The notes: generated by a model not told the origin, from the letters alone. DNA of 64,000 nucleotides from Molossus alvarezi (GCA_037176705.1 CM073895.1:3453051-3517050), one strand, 5' to 3'. Counted from the first letter of the stretch, positions 1 to 10,841 are shown. Numbers and translations: made by a program.

Positions 1-735
1 AGCGGCCACGTTGATGCAATTATTGCTTCTCGCAAGGGCACGGCCTTCACCCGGGGGACGGTGATAAATGCCAGGAGGGACTTGGAAGCTGGAGGGAAAA
101 GGCCACACACGGAACTGACTCGGGAGACCTGAGCCACGTAGCCCCATGTCCCGGCTGCTTCCCCCAAGAAACCCGCTCCCGCCCCGACATGCAGTTGTCA
201 AAGGGTGACTAGTGCATGGGCCCTGGGCACATGAGGTCGACCCGGGGAAATAAGCCACGTCTCCCTACGCGAAAGGCAAGCCCCAAGTAAGCGCATCTAC
301 ACAGGCGAGGTTGGGAAAAATTAACACTTGGAAACGAGGCACCCGGGGGGCCAGGCCCTTTCAGAGCCATTTTGGGGACTTGCATAGCAGGCTCACCCAA
401 AGACACTTCATGATGTTTTGCTGTCTTATCCCCCAGCCACCGGACAGATGTCTTCATTGACTTCATCAAATTCACGAATTAACTTAATAACTCATTTCAG
501 ATCAGGAAGATTTAATTTCCACGTCCCACTAGCCCCACGACAGCAGCCCCCGAGATGCACCTGAGTAGTGGCTACGGAATTACACAGGATGGAGAGAGGA
601 CGTTTTCAGGACCATGGAGAGATCTGGCGGCCTGGCCAGCCCAGGTCCAGGGAAGGCTGTGTCCCCCAGCCCCCGGCCTCTCTGCAGCCCCACGTTAACT
701 CACTGGTGTGTGTTAACTCACTTCCATCCTCAAAC
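1..735. other. Unrecognised unique DNA
   Basis: I see no gene and no repeat family here. The DNA is GC-rich up to about 470, then more AT-rich around 470-520. The short open frames show no recognisable domain. Confidence 0.5.
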
Positions 736-859
736 GTCATGCTCTCGCCCTGGTCGGTTTGGTTCAGCTGTTGGAGCATCGGCCTGCGGACCAGAGAGTC
801 CTGGGTTTGGTTCCCGCAAGGGGCACATATCAAAAAAAAAAAAGAAAAGTCATGCTCTC
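736..859 (+). repeat. Target-site duplication around a SINE head
   Basis: GTCATGCTCTC occurs at 736-746 and again at 849-859, exactly flanking the short SINE at 747-848. A perfect 11 bp direct repeat on both sides of an A-rich-tailed element is the mark of an L1-type retrotransposition event. Confidence 0.85.
747..848 (+). mobile_element. Ves-type SINE, tRNA head only
   Basis: This copy has only the tRNA-derived head. It starts GCCCTGGTCGGTTTGG, carries an A-box-like GGTTCAGCTGTTGGAGC stretch and a B-box-like GGGTTTGGTTCCC, and then runs at about 831 into an A-rich tail. The SINE body and the CT-rich segment are absent. Because it is bounded by its own 11 bp target-site duplication, it inserted in this short form and was not cut down later. 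Confidence 0.85.
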
Positions 860-961
860 CCTGTCCTATGGGGCATGGGCTGGCTCCCCCACTACATTTC
901 CCTCTTGGCCTACAAAATTCCCGACTGCTCAGCTGACCTGTTGAATGTTGTCATGAGCGTG

Positions 962-1169
962 TTTATTTTTATTGATTTTTTTTTTTAGAAAAAGTAAGGG
1001 AGAGGGAGAGAGAAACATCGATGAGAGAGAACATCGACTGGCCGCCTCCTGCATGCCCCCCACTGGGGATCAGGCCCACAACCTGGGCATGTGCCCTGAC
1101 CCGGAATTGAACCTGCGACCTCTTGATGCAGGGTTGATGCTCAACCACTGAGCCACACTGGCCGGGCTA
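962..1169 (-). mobile_element. Ves-type SINE, A-rich-tail type
   Basis: Read on the minus strand it has the CCGGCCAGTGTGGCTCAGTGG head, a B box, the GGGGGGCATGCAGGAGGCGG middle, the CATCGATG body and a tail rich in AATCAATAAA (seen here as TTTATTGATTTTT at the left edge). It is essentially full length. It belongs to the tail class without the TCCTC/GAGGA hairpin. Confidence 0.9.
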
Positions 1170-1974
1170 GGGGGTGTTTCTTTATGTTAACACAAGATGT
1201 TTGTGTTTAATTTTTTGAAAACGATGCATGGACGGTGCATGTTCAGAGGTCAGCCCCTTCCTAGGTCAGGGCGTGGACACGCAGAAGGGTCCGCAGCATT
1301 GCCCAGGGCCGAACCCACCGGTCGGTGGCTGTGTGACACCCGAATGAACACAGGAAGGGCTGGCGCTCACTTGCCCAGTGATGCGTGCAGAGCAGAAAGC
1401 CCGTTCCCAGCGGGTCCCCTGGGGACAGCCACCCCCGTCCTCTCTGGTGACGCCGGGATTCACGGCGCAGCGGGAGTCCTCGAGCAATTCGGGCCCTAAT
1501 TTATAGTGACAGCCCATTAGCCGTGCACACTCCCAGCACATGGCGTGCCTCTGTCCACACCCAGAGGCCAATCCATTCTGAGCCTCCATTCCAGGCCCCT
1601 TGATTTACACCGAGGTTCTCTGCCTACGGAAGAGCAATGGGCTTGGGGGGAGCTGCTCACAGACCGGCCTTCGCCACGGAGGCAGGTGACCCCGGGGGAG
1701 CGCGGTGAACGGGACTCGTGGTCTGTTACCATCTCCAGAATCAGACATTGGAGCCTTCTTGCCAGGCCTCCAGAGGACGGAAAAGCACTCTGAGGTCCCC
1801 AGGGATGTAGAAGTGGCCCCGGTTGTTCTGCCCGACGCGGGGTCTGTTCACGAGCACAGAACGCCCGTCACCCGGGCACCAGTGTGTAACGGACCGGTCG
1901 GCGGGCCCACGCACCCGCGTATTTCAGGTCGCCCCATTTTTACCATCTCCAGGACCGATTCCGACACAGGTGTC
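1170..1974. other. Unrecognised GC-rich DNA
   Basis: No gene or repeat is recognised. CpGs are frequent and the only open frames are short and domain-free. TATTTCAGGTCGCC at 1920 looks like a splice acceptor but has no supporting exon. Confidence 0.45.
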
Positions 1975-2070
1975 ACGGCCCCCATTTCACAGAGAAGGGG
2001 AGGGAGACGTGTGTGATGTCACAGCAAGGAAGTGTCTCACTGGGACTCAGGCACAGGTCACCTGCCCCCG
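1975..2070 (-). repeat. Possible MIR fragment
   Basis: CCCCCATTTCACAGAGAAGG followed by GTGATGTCACAGCAAGGAAG matches the order of the MIR core read on its minus strand (CCATTTTACAGA, then GTCACACAGC). The match is short and diverged, so the call is tentative. Confidence 0.4.
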
Positions 2071-2075
2071 TCAAT

Positions 2076-2599
2076 GAAAGAGAAATCCAGGCTGCGTCGG
2101 GGAGACTTCGTTTTGAAAGGTCGTTGCAAAGGGGAACCGCTCCCGCCGCGAGATCCGCAACCATCTCGAAGGCTGGGCAGAAGGGTCTCTTTGGCAAGGT
2201 GTGAGCAAGCCAGGAAAGCAAGGGTGTGGGAGACCCGGACACACGAGTGGCTTCGTGGAACAGCAGAGGGGACCCGTGTGCACCCCGAGCCAGCCTGCTT
2301 TCAGGACGGGCCCTGGGGGGCTCAGGCTGAGTCACGGGGCCCAGGTCCAGGGGTCTGGAGCCGGCGAGAAGCCCGGTCACTGTGCCACTGCAGCTGCGGC
2401 TGGTGTCTGGTGTGGAGGGGACCAGAGGGCCCTTCAGAGGAGAGCAAAGGGGGTGCACTCCACTGCCATCAATCACATGACAAGGGGGTTTGCCAGAAGC
2501 CCTCACCAGGGACAGACAGCAGGGGTGGGGTCTCCTGACCAGCCGCTGTTCAGCAGGAGCATGAGGCCCGGGTCAAATTCAGCATTGTCACTGTGCGTC
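2076..2599. other. Unrecognised GC-rich DNA
   Basis: No gene or repeat is recognised. Several overlapping open frames exist on both strands, but none has a known domain and their composition simply follows the local GC content. Confidence 0.45.
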
Positions 2600-2762
2600 T
2601 TCATGACATGTCCTCCTCATTGTGACACAGGCTGAATGTCTCCATTCCAGAGACGGAAAGGACGGGGCTCCCACATCAGGGCAAAGTCACACAGTTAGGA
2701 AGTCCCCTCTGGGATTCGGACCCAGGCCTGGCAGACTCTCAGGTCAGCACCTTGGATGCTGT
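2600..2762 (-). repeat. MIR SINE
   Basis: The run ATTCCAGAGACGGAAAG, GGGCAAAGTCACACAGTTAG, GGGATTCGGACCCAGGC and CAGCACCTTGGATGCT follows the MIR consensus read on its minus strand in the right order and spacing. The copy is diverged, as expected for this old family, and it abuts the tandem array at 2773. Confidence 0.75.
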
Positions 2763-2772
2763 TTCAAATCTG

Positions 2773-3150
2773 CCTCCCCACCTGCACCACCTCCCTCACC
2801 TCCCCACCTGCACCACCTCCCCACCTCCCTCACCTCCCCACCTGTACCACCTCCCTCACCTCCCCACCTGCACCACCTCCATCACCTCCCCACCTGCACC
2901 ACCTCCATCACCTCCCCACCTGCACCACCTCCCTCACCTCCCCACCTGCACCACCTCCTCACCTCCCCACCTCACCACCTCCTCACCTCCCCACCTGCAC
3001 CACCTCCTCACCTCCCCACCTGCACCACCTCCCTCACCTCCCCACCTGCACCACCTCCTCACCTCCCCACCTGCACCACCTCCCTCACCTCCCCACCTGC
3101 ACCGCCTCCATCACCTCCCCCGCCTCCCCACTTCTCCCACCTGCTCCACT
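2773..3150 (+). repeat. Tandem array of CACCTC/CACCTGCAC units
   Basis: About 15 units of 24-26 bp, built from CACCTCCCTCACCTCC and CCACCTGCACCA with shorter variants. Units differ by small indels (CCTCAC, CATCAC, or CTCACC without the extra bases). The strand is almost free of G. All three forward frames are open because no unit carries a stop, which produces proline/histidine/threonine-rich open frames of up to 278 codons. I treat these as artefacts. Confidence 0.95.
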
Positions 3151-3155
3151 TCTAC

Positions 3156-4093
3156 TACCTTTGCTGGGCACTTTATTTCCAGGGGGCTTTTATTTTTCTG
3201 TCTGTTCCTATTTGTTCTCTAAGCCACCCCTGCCCCCAAAGCCATGCTGGCCCCTTTGGGCTGCCCGGTGCCCACCCCCGCCCCACCCTGCCGCATTCAG
3301 CTGGCTCAGAGCATCCAAGTGGGCTCCACCAGAGAAGGTGCGGGTGGCGTCCTCCAGAAACACACCAGTCACCGTCCATCTGCCGCAAGGAAATCAAGCA
3401 CCTTAATTATAATCATTGTTTTTGGACGGATCCGTGCTATGATTTGCCAAGTCTGTAGTTCCCTTGATGCTTCGGCAGAGTGTGGTCTAAACCCGAATTC
3501 TCCTGAATCTACAGTGCGGGAAGGAACCGCGAGGAGGCCAAGGTCGCAGGCAGCGGTCACTCCCGCCAACGCGGGGAGTCAGCTTCTCCTTCTGGCTGAT
3601 GGTTGTGCTCCAGACCAAGTCCACCTGGACGGGTGGGGGAGCTGAGGACACGCCATCCACCGGGGCTGTCCCCCGGTCAGTCACTGCTTCCTGAGAAACG
3701 TGGCCGTCCAGGTGGAGTCTCCCCTAGAATGTGAAAGAAGTTATTGGGAAGGACCATATGCTTTCCTTCTGTCCTCCGGGCTCTGGGTGGGGCTCTGCAG
3801 ACAAGACTCACCACAGCCAGATTAACCAGAGAAGAACAGTCTTTACCCTGAGCGTCGTGGGGAGCCCCCAACCAGGAATGACCCAGAAGGGCCTTAGAAC
3901 TTGGCTTGGCACCCACCACGGAAGAGAGCTGGGGGTGTGGGTGGGGAGGCAAGTCCTGGGAAGGTGACCGGAAAGTGTCACACACAGGGCTGTCCAGTCG
4001 GGGTTGTTACTTGGATTAAAGGTGGTGCTGCCTCTGGCCGCAGCTCCTCAAGGTCCTGCTCTTCCCGGGAGGGACAGGAACTCATCTGACTTG
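3156..4093. other. Unrecognised DNA
   Basis: No gene or known repeat is recognised. 3396-3460 is a short AT-richer patch. The segment 3718-4020 has the feel of an old LTR or MER-type repeat, but I cannot place it in a family. Confidence 0.4.
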
Positions 4094-4243
4094 GTTTCGG
4101 TTCCTCCCGGCCCTGGTCGGGTCGTGCGGGAGGCAGCCAGTCCATGCGTCCCGCTCATGTCAATGTTTCTCTCTCTCTCCCCTCCTCCCCTTCTATCTGA
4201 AGATAAACAGAAAAATACCCTCGGGTGAGGATTGAAAAAGAAA
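4094..4243 (+). mobile_element. Ves-type SINE, 5' truncated, hairpin-tail type
   Basis: Only the 3' half is present: CCCGGCCCTGGTCGGGTCGT, GGGAGGCAGCCAGTC, CAATGTTTCTCTCTC and the tail ACCCTCGGGTGAGGATTGAA. The tRNA head and pol III boxes are missing, which fits 5' truncation during reverse transcription. Confidence 0.88.
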
Positions 4244-4447
4244 AAAGAAATTTTCTTTATAAATGCAAATTTCTTTTAAAATGGGAAGACTCCTGGGCCC
4301 TGTTTTTAGATCTTTCTCGGTGTCTGCTGGTTCTCAGTGGCCTTTAGCTCAAAGTATTCCAAAGGTCAAGGAGGTGTGTTTGGGGATGACATATCCTGGT
4401 GCCCCCCAAAGTCAAACCCTACAGAAGCCTCAGACAACCCCAATATA

Positions 4448-4700
4448 GACTCAATTGTATTCTCCCAAGAGAAGAAAAACCCCAGAACCTCACAAGGTGA
4501 CCTTACTGGGAAATAGGGTCTTTATAGAGTTAGTCGTGTTACACCAGGTCACTGGAGCAGGTTCTGAGCCAATGTGTCTCCTGTCCTCATCCAAAGGGGG
4601 TATTTGGTCACAGACACACACACACACGGATGAAGGCTAACAGTGGAGTCACGCTGTCACCAAACCCGGAGCTGGGTGAGGTAGAGACAGATGTCCCTCC
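4448..4700 (+). repeat. Old interspersed repeat of the MER/LTR kind
   Basis: The order GACTCAATTGTATTCTCCCA, ACCTCACAAGGTGACCTTAC, GGGAAATAGGGTCTTTATAG and GGTATTTGGTCACAGACACA matches a widespread mammalian repeat (GACTGAATTGTGTCCCCC, then CAGAATGTGACC, GGGTCTTTA and GGACACAGACA). I am confident it is that repeat but do not name the family. The right limit is uncertain; 4767-4778 is a run of G. Confidence 0.65.
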
Positions 4701-4860
4701 AAATCTCGGCCTCGGGGGAAGGAGCCAGCCCTGTGACCCTGGGCCTCAGGCTGAGTCTCCAGACCCGGGGGGGGGGGGTGCAGGTAATCCATGGGCGCCC
4801 TTCCCCACAGCAGCCCGAGACACTGACGACAACCACCGAGAAGGGGTCTAAGGGCAAGGT

Positions 4861-5278
4861 GTTGATAGCTCAAACAGCATCCTTTGGCTGTTTTTGTTTA
4901 CGAAAGCCCTGGCCAGCAGGCATCACCACTGGTGGGAAAATGTGTGCCCAAAGCCTGGGTACCGAGGGTCCTGAGGGGCCTGGCTCTGGTCACACAGACC
5001 AGCCGCCTGGCCACAGCGGACGGCATCGCCGAACCCGCTCCTGGTGTGGACCACGACCACAGCGAGCAAGCTGTCCCGAACCCTCCTCCCTCCCTGCTGC
5101 GGGGCTTCTTCCTCGGCGCTGTACCAGTTGAACGCGATGGATAATTGGCCTGACTTATTTTTAGAATGCCCTCGACTTTCACCCACCTTAGCCTTGATTT
5201 CCATAATCACTCCAGGCTTCCCCGACAGAGCACCTTCCTCCCTTAATGCCACCTGTGAGGATGCCCTCCTCTTGCCCA
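4861..5278. other. Unrecognised DNA before the 34 bp array
   Basis: No gene is recognised. 5140-5220 is AT-richer unique DNA directly upstream of the minisatellite. The long open frame that begins here runs on into the tandem repeat and is discounted. Confidence 0.45.
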
Positions 5279-6760
5279 GCACCCCAAAGCCCCGGGACTC
5301 CACGCTCACCCAGCACGCCGAAGCCCCTGGACTCCACGCTCACCCCACACCCCGAAGCCCCTGGACTCCACGCTCACCCAGCACGCCGAAGCCCCTGGAC
5401 TCCATGCTCACCCCGCACCCCGAAGCCCCTGGACTCCACACTCACCCTGCACCCCGAAGCCCCTGGACTCAACGCTCACCCTGCACCCCGAAGCCCTGGA
5501 CTCCACGCTCACCCTGTACCCCGAAGCCCTGGACTCCACGCTCACCCCGCACCCCGAAGCCCCTGGACTCCACGCTCACCCCGCACCCCGAAGCCCCTGG
5601 ACTCCATGCTCACCCCGCACCCTGAAGCCCCTGGACTCCACGCTCACCCTGCACCCCGAAGCCCCTGGACTCCACGCTCATCCTGCACCCCGAAGCCCCT
5701 GGACTCCACGCTCACCCTGCACCCCGAAGCCCCTGGACTCCATGCTCACCCCGCACCCTGAAGCCCCTGGACTCCACGCTCACCCCGCACCCCGAAGCCC
5801 CTGGACTCCACGCTCATCCTGCACCCTGAAGCCCCTGGACTCCACGCTCACCCTGCACCCCGAAGCCCCTGGACTCCATGCTCACCCTGCACCCCGAAGC
5901 CCCTGGACTCCATGCTCACCCCGCACCCCGAAGCCCCTGGACTCCACGCTCACCCTGCACCCCGAAGCCCCTGGACTCCACGCTCACCCCGCACCCCGAA
6001 GCCCCTGGACTCCACGCTCACCCTGCACCCCGAAGCCCCTGGACTCCATGCTCACCCCGCACCCCGAAGCCCCTGGACTCCACGCTCACCCCGCACCCTG
6101 AAGCCCCTGGACTCCACGCTCACCCCGCACCCTGAAGCCCCTGGACTGCACGCTCACCCCATACCCCGAAGCCCCTGGACTCCACGCTCACCCCGCACCC
6201 CGAAGCCCCTGTACTCCACGCTCACCCTGTACCCCGAAGCCCTGGACTCCACGCTCACCCTGCACCCCGAAGCCCCTGGACTCCAAGCTCACCCCGCACC
6301 CCGAAGCCCCTGGACTCCAAGCTCACCCCGCACCCTGAAGCCCTGGACTCCACGCTCACCCTGTACCCCGAAGCCCTGGACTCCACGCTCACCCTGCATC
6401 CCAAAGCCCCTGGACTCGTCGCTCACCCTGCACCCCGAAGCCCCTGGACTCGTCGCTCACCTTGTACCCCGAAGCCCCTGGACTCCATGGTCACCCCGCA
6501 CCCTGAAGCCCCTGGACTCCACGCTCACCCCGCACCCTGAAGCCCCTGGACTCATCGCTCACCTTGCACCCCGAAGCCCCTGGACTCCACGGTCACCCCG
6601 CACCCTGAAGCCCCTGGACTCCACGCTCACCCCGCACCCTGAAGCCCCTGGACTCATCGCTCACCTTGCACCCCGAAGCCCCTGAACTCCATGCTCACCC
6701 CGCACCCTGAAGCCCCTGGACTCATCGCTCACCTTGCACCCCGAAGCCCCTGGACTCCAT
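5279..6760 (+). repeat. 34 bp minisatellite (about 43 copies)
   Basis: The unit reads CACGCTCACCCCGCACCCCG + AAGCCCCTGGACTC, 34 bp. Common variants are CCTGCACC for CCCGCACC, CATGCTC for CACGCTC, TCGTCGCTC near the right end and 33 bp units with AAGCCCTGG. Because 34 is not a multiple of 3, the reading frame shifts by one base per unit. The three forward frames are therefore translations of the same DNA, giving HPEAPGLHAHPA, RSPWTPRSP and TPKPLDSTLT blocks. No unit contains a stop in any forward frame. Variants are clustered along the array, which points to local unit duplication. Confidence 0.97.
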
Positions 6761-6770
6761 GCGTGCGGGG

Positions 6771-8500
6771 ACTCGGCCCCGGAGTAGAGTGGTTTGTCCC
6801 GCTGGAAGGACCAGGTCCCAGGCGCAGTCTGTCTTAGGGATCTCTCCCCTCCTCCATCACGGACCCAAGCATTCCGGGCTCTCGGAGGTGGAGAAATGCA
6901 CAAGTCAACCCAAACATTTAGCTCAATGACCTGTCTGCAGACTGTGGCTCAGGAAATGCTGTTCTTAGCATTAACGAGGATGTTGAGAGATGGCGGTTGA
7001 CATACATGGACTTCTCAATGGACATTCAGAGGGACGGAGGCCTCCGAATGGGGACGATGAAGTCATCCTGGCCTAGGACCCCCCAGCTGCCCTGGGCTAC
7101 CCTCCCTGGAGAGTGCCGTGGACAGCGGGGATTCTGCCCCTCTCGGAGGGCTCTGCTGCCAGCCCAGGCTACCGGGCATCGCACTCACCCTCCCGGGCTC
7201 CTGCGGACACGCTCCCTGGGGCATAATCCCCTCCCATGCTCTCCGAGGGTGTTCTTATCAGAACCGCACCCGTGAGTCCCCATGCCCCACACGTGTTCCT
7301 GCCCCGGGGTCCAGCCTGCACCAGTGCCAGGGCCTTGTTCATTTCTCTGCGTTTTTTCCTTTCTTAGTTTTAAAATTCTGTGTTCAGTAAATGAAGTACA
7401 ATAGAAAATAACCTTTTTCCTGCTAACTCTGAGGCTGGGTTTGGATCTGAGAGACAAAGCTCCCGTTCCCTGGGAGGAGGGTGGGTTCGGCCGCCCTGTC
7501 TCTGTGCTCTGGGCTCCGCTCCTCTTGCCCACCCCTGTGCCCCTCACCCACCCGCCCACCTCCTGGCTGGGGGCATCCACTTCCCAGAGCCCACAGGTGG
7601 GCCCGCCTGACCTTCAGGATCCATGCCTGAGTTCTCAGGTAAACCCTGCTCCCCAGTGAGGCACGTGAGACCCTCCATGACGAGGTGTCTGTCCCGCCTC
7701 AGCCTCAGTCTGGCTGATCTCTCACCGGACACTGAGATCATTGGCTCATCTCTCCCTGGGCAGCAGGCGTAGCTTCGTCCACACACAGCGCTGGCCCTCC
7801 GCTGGGGGTGTCTCCAGGCCCCTGCAACCCTCTGCCCCCTAACAGCGTCTTTGTTCGCCCGGAGCCTTGGCCGCCGGACACTCTGACCCCGTGTTTCGTG
7901 ATGGGGTATCTGGGTCACGGACTGGTCACTCTTCTTCCAGAGGGCCTGGGGACAAATGTCAAGCCTCAGGACAGACTCTGGACACCGAGGTTCAGGGGAG
8001 CTTCCCTGGGTGGCAATACCCATGCAGGTTTGTCCTGTGCCCTTGCAGGGGTCTGCAGGGGAGGGCACCTGGCCCCCGGGGGGACCCTCCTGGGCTCCGC
8101 ACCACGTGGCCCCGCCCGCCCCTTGCTGGTGGACGTCTGTGTCCGGGCAGCGCCATCAGCAGGACCCATGAGGACAGCAGCGTTCAGGGAGCTCCATGCG
8201 TCCTTCTAGCAGAGAATCGCTGAACCCGGGGGTGGCTGGGAGAACCCCCAAACTGCATTCGTGTTGGAGGTGAGCCGGGCCTGGGACTCAGCGCTGCCCT
8301 TGTGTGCGCGGAGCTGCTACCCGGTCACTCCGTGCGCGCTCCCTCCCTCTTTCTCCCTCTCTCCCATGTCCAGGCGCCGCTGCGCTTGTCCCCAGACTCA
8401 GACACTCCTGCTGGCGGAGAGAACTGCCTCACCTGGAAGCAGGTAAGTGAGCACGAGTGTCGGGCCTGATTCATCCGTTATGGCCTCAGTCTGCCCTTTA
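6771..8500. other. Unrecognised GC-rich DNA
   Basis: No gene or repeat family is recognised in 1.7 kb. A T-rich island at 7340-7420 (TTTTTTCCTTTCTTAG, then TGTGTTCAGTAAATGAAG) stands out in otherwise GC-rich DNA. Open frames are short and lack domains. Confidence 0.45.
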
Positions 8501-8507
8501 GCAAGGC

Positions 8508-9025
8508 AGGGAGGGGGGGAGGGAGGGGGGAGGGGGAGGGGAGGGAGGGAGGGGGAGAGGAAGGCAGGGAGGGGGAGGGAGGGAGGGGGAGAGGAAGGGA
8601 GGGAGGGGGAGAGGAAGGGAGGGAGGGGGAGGGAGGGAGGGGAAGGGGGAGGGAGGGAGGGAGGGGGAGAGGAAGGGAGGGAGGGGGAGAGGAAGGGAGG
8701 GAGGGGGAGGGAGGGAGGGGAAGGGGGAGGGAGGGAGGGAGTGGGAGAGGAAGGGAGGGAGGGGGAGGGAGGGAGGGGAAGGGGGAGGGAGGGAGGGAGG
8801 GGGAGAGGAAGGGAGGGAGGGCGAGGGAGGGAGGGGGAGGGGGAGGGAGGGAGGGGGAGAGGAAGGCAGGGAGGGGGAGGGGGAGGGAGGGAGGGGGAAG
8901 GAGGGAGGGAGGGGGAGGGAGGGAGGGGGAGAGGAAGGCAGGGAGGGGGAGGGGGAGGGAGGGGGAAGGAGGGAGGGAGGGGGAGGGAGGGAGGGGGAGA
9001 GGGAGGGAGGGGGAGAGGGAGGGAG
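8508..9025 (+). repeat. G-rich polypurine tract of GGGA/GGGGA units
   Basis: About 518 bp that is nearly all purine on the plus strand, interrupted by only a handful of C and one T. It is built from GGGAGGGAGGGGGAGAGGAA-like blocks that themselves repeat at about 70-90 bp. Tracts of this kind can form G-quadruplexes or triplex (H-) DNA. The glycine/arginine and proline/serine open frames over it (about 205 codons each) are artefacts of the composition. Confidence 0.97.
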
Positions 9026-9028
9026 CAG

Positions 9029-9890
9029 CAATTCTCTGCTGAAGACCGGGTGTGGGGATCTGAGTGAGGGGAGTGGGCAGGCGGGGAGGGTCCAACTGTC
9101 TACTTAATCCTCTGGGTCCTTTGAAGCTGTGGGGGGATGGAAGGTGGGGAGCGAGTCCTTCTCCCTCACAATAACAAAAAAAGTTACTATTTCCTCAATG
9201 TCTTCGCACATTCTCATTAATTCCGGATTAATGTAGATTAACAATATCTGCCTGCGAACATAAGATAACTTCCTGTCATTTCCAGACAGTCGCTTCTCTT
9301 TTGCAGTTAAAGTCTTTTCCGAAGTCCCGTGAAAATCCGCGACTGTCTGGTGTCTGGAGATGGGCCCGCGCTCTGCTTCCCCAGGGACGGGCTACGGGGA
9401 TGACTGGCCCAGGGTGCTCCGAGCCCCGCCAGTCCCGGTGCTGGGCAAGCGAACCCAACCCCTGGACCTGAGCACAGCACCCCCTCCCAAGCGGAGAAGC
9501 TGACATCCATATGTTGGCGCCGGCAGAAAGACAGATGCCACCATATGTCACTGAGGGGCAGGGAGGCTGCCCTGGCCAGGTTCCTGGCGCTGGCTGGCGG
9601 CGCACTCCGGAAACACGGGCCTTTGCAAACCCACGGCGGAAAGCTGGAGCCGGGCTCGGGCCCGGCAAAGGATTCAAGTTTACATCGGGTCCCTGGAGCC
9701 AAAACTCAGCGGCGGTAGCTCACGGGGCTGAGCCCACGTGGCCGAGCCCACGGAGGGTTCCGTCAGCACTTTGCGCTCTTGGGGAGCATCTGAGCATGCG
9801 TTCCCTTCCAACCGCCCAGGTGGCGGCCCTCCCAGGCCTTGGCGTGCACATGACTCAGTGCCAGGGTGGGTGATGCGTGCCAGCCCCTTT
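9029..9890. other. Unrecognised DNA with an AT-rich block
   Basis: No gene is recognised. 9165-9310 is an AT-rich, repeat-free block (CATTAATTCCGGATTAATG, AAGATAACTTCCTGTC) flanked by GC-rich DNA, possibly conserved regulatory sequence. The remainder is GC-rich and unassigned. Confidence 0.4.
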
Positions 9891-9894
9891 TTGA

Positions 9895-10025
9895 CAGGTT
9901 AATTAATATTCATTATTCAATGGGGGAGAAAATGCTGAGTTGTTTATCATTGGTTCATTAGTTTTAGCCAAATAAATGGTAAACATAATTATTCTCATAG
10001 ACTGTTGTGACAGAGTCTAAAAATG
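9895..10025. promoter_or_regulatory. Candidate regulatory block rich in TAATTA/ATTA
   Basis: A sharply bounded AT-rich island in GC-rich DNA containing GGTTAATTAATATTCATTAT, CATTGGTTCATTAG and ACATAATTATTC. It matches no repeat I know. Homeodomain-core motifs (TAAT/ATTA) are dense. Conserved developmental enhancers often look like this, but the sequence alone cannot prove conservation. Confidence 0.3.
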
Positions 10026-10840
10026 ATCGAGGTGAAATGGGTGCCTTCAGGAACCCCCAAAACAATGAGACCCCTGGCTCGTAACAGGTGAAGGAGAATA
10101 ACACCTCCTCTGCTCCGCCTGCCAAGTGCGGCTGCCTCGGACCCGGACAAGGAAAGGGGTCGGGGAAAGGATCCTTGCGCTTGGCATTGCTTCTGTCTCC
10201 ACCGATGGGGTTTCGGAGACTTCTCGTGACATCGTCCTGCTGCAGGGGGTGCGTGTGAGGTGAACCCCGCTGCACCTGCAGGGGCTCCCGTGCAGCAGCT
10301 CACGCGGAGCAGGTCACTCCTGGGGGCAGCTGAGCTGCCTGCCCCCCAGCTTCCTGCCTGCGGCGTTTCTGGGAAGGTGTACTGCGGTCTCCTGCACCCC
10401 ATCCTGCTCTCCTGCTGTGAAATCTCCCCTTTCCTAACCCGAGACTGCAGATTCTGCTTTGGATGCCCCGAACCTAACCCTCTGACATCCAGACCGAATG
10501 CTGGGTCGTCCCGGGACCCGAGGTGAAGCCCTGACCTCCGTGTGCCTGTCACTGGAGCCGGGCCATGGAGGAGTATTTAAGGTTGAATGAAGTCACCCGA
10601 TCCGCCAGCTCAGTGTGACTTTAAGGTGAGACGCACAGCTCTGTCCCTGCGTGCACACATGCCGAGGGACCAGGTGAGCACAGTGAGGACAGCCATGCAC
10701 GCCCAGCCCAGAGCCTTGCCTTGGGCCCCAGCCGCCGGGTCTGTGATCAGTGAATGTCTGCGTGTAATGACCCAGGCTCTGGTGTTTGCTTAGGGCGACC
10801 TGAGCAGATCAATATATTTTATATATCTGCAATTATAATA
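10026..10840. other. Unrecognised DNA
   Basis: No gene or known repeat is recognised. GC-rich, with the usual short domain-free open frames on both strands. Confidence 0.45.
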
Positions 10841-10841
10841 T

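Noticed and set aside
2622..3458. Plus-strand 278-codon proline/histidine/threonine-rich frame
   Set aside because: It runs through the CACCTC tandem array, and the other forward frames are open there too.
5044..6685. Long proline-rich open frames on the plus strand
   Set aside because: They are the three frames of the stop-free 34 bp minisatellite, with no domain and no independent start.
5279..6760. CRISPR array
   Set aside because: Units are contiguous with no unique spacers, and the context is a mammalian genome.
8447..9095. Gly/Arg-rich and Pro/Ser-rich open frames of about 205 codons
   Set aside because: They translate the GGGA polypurine tract on either strand.
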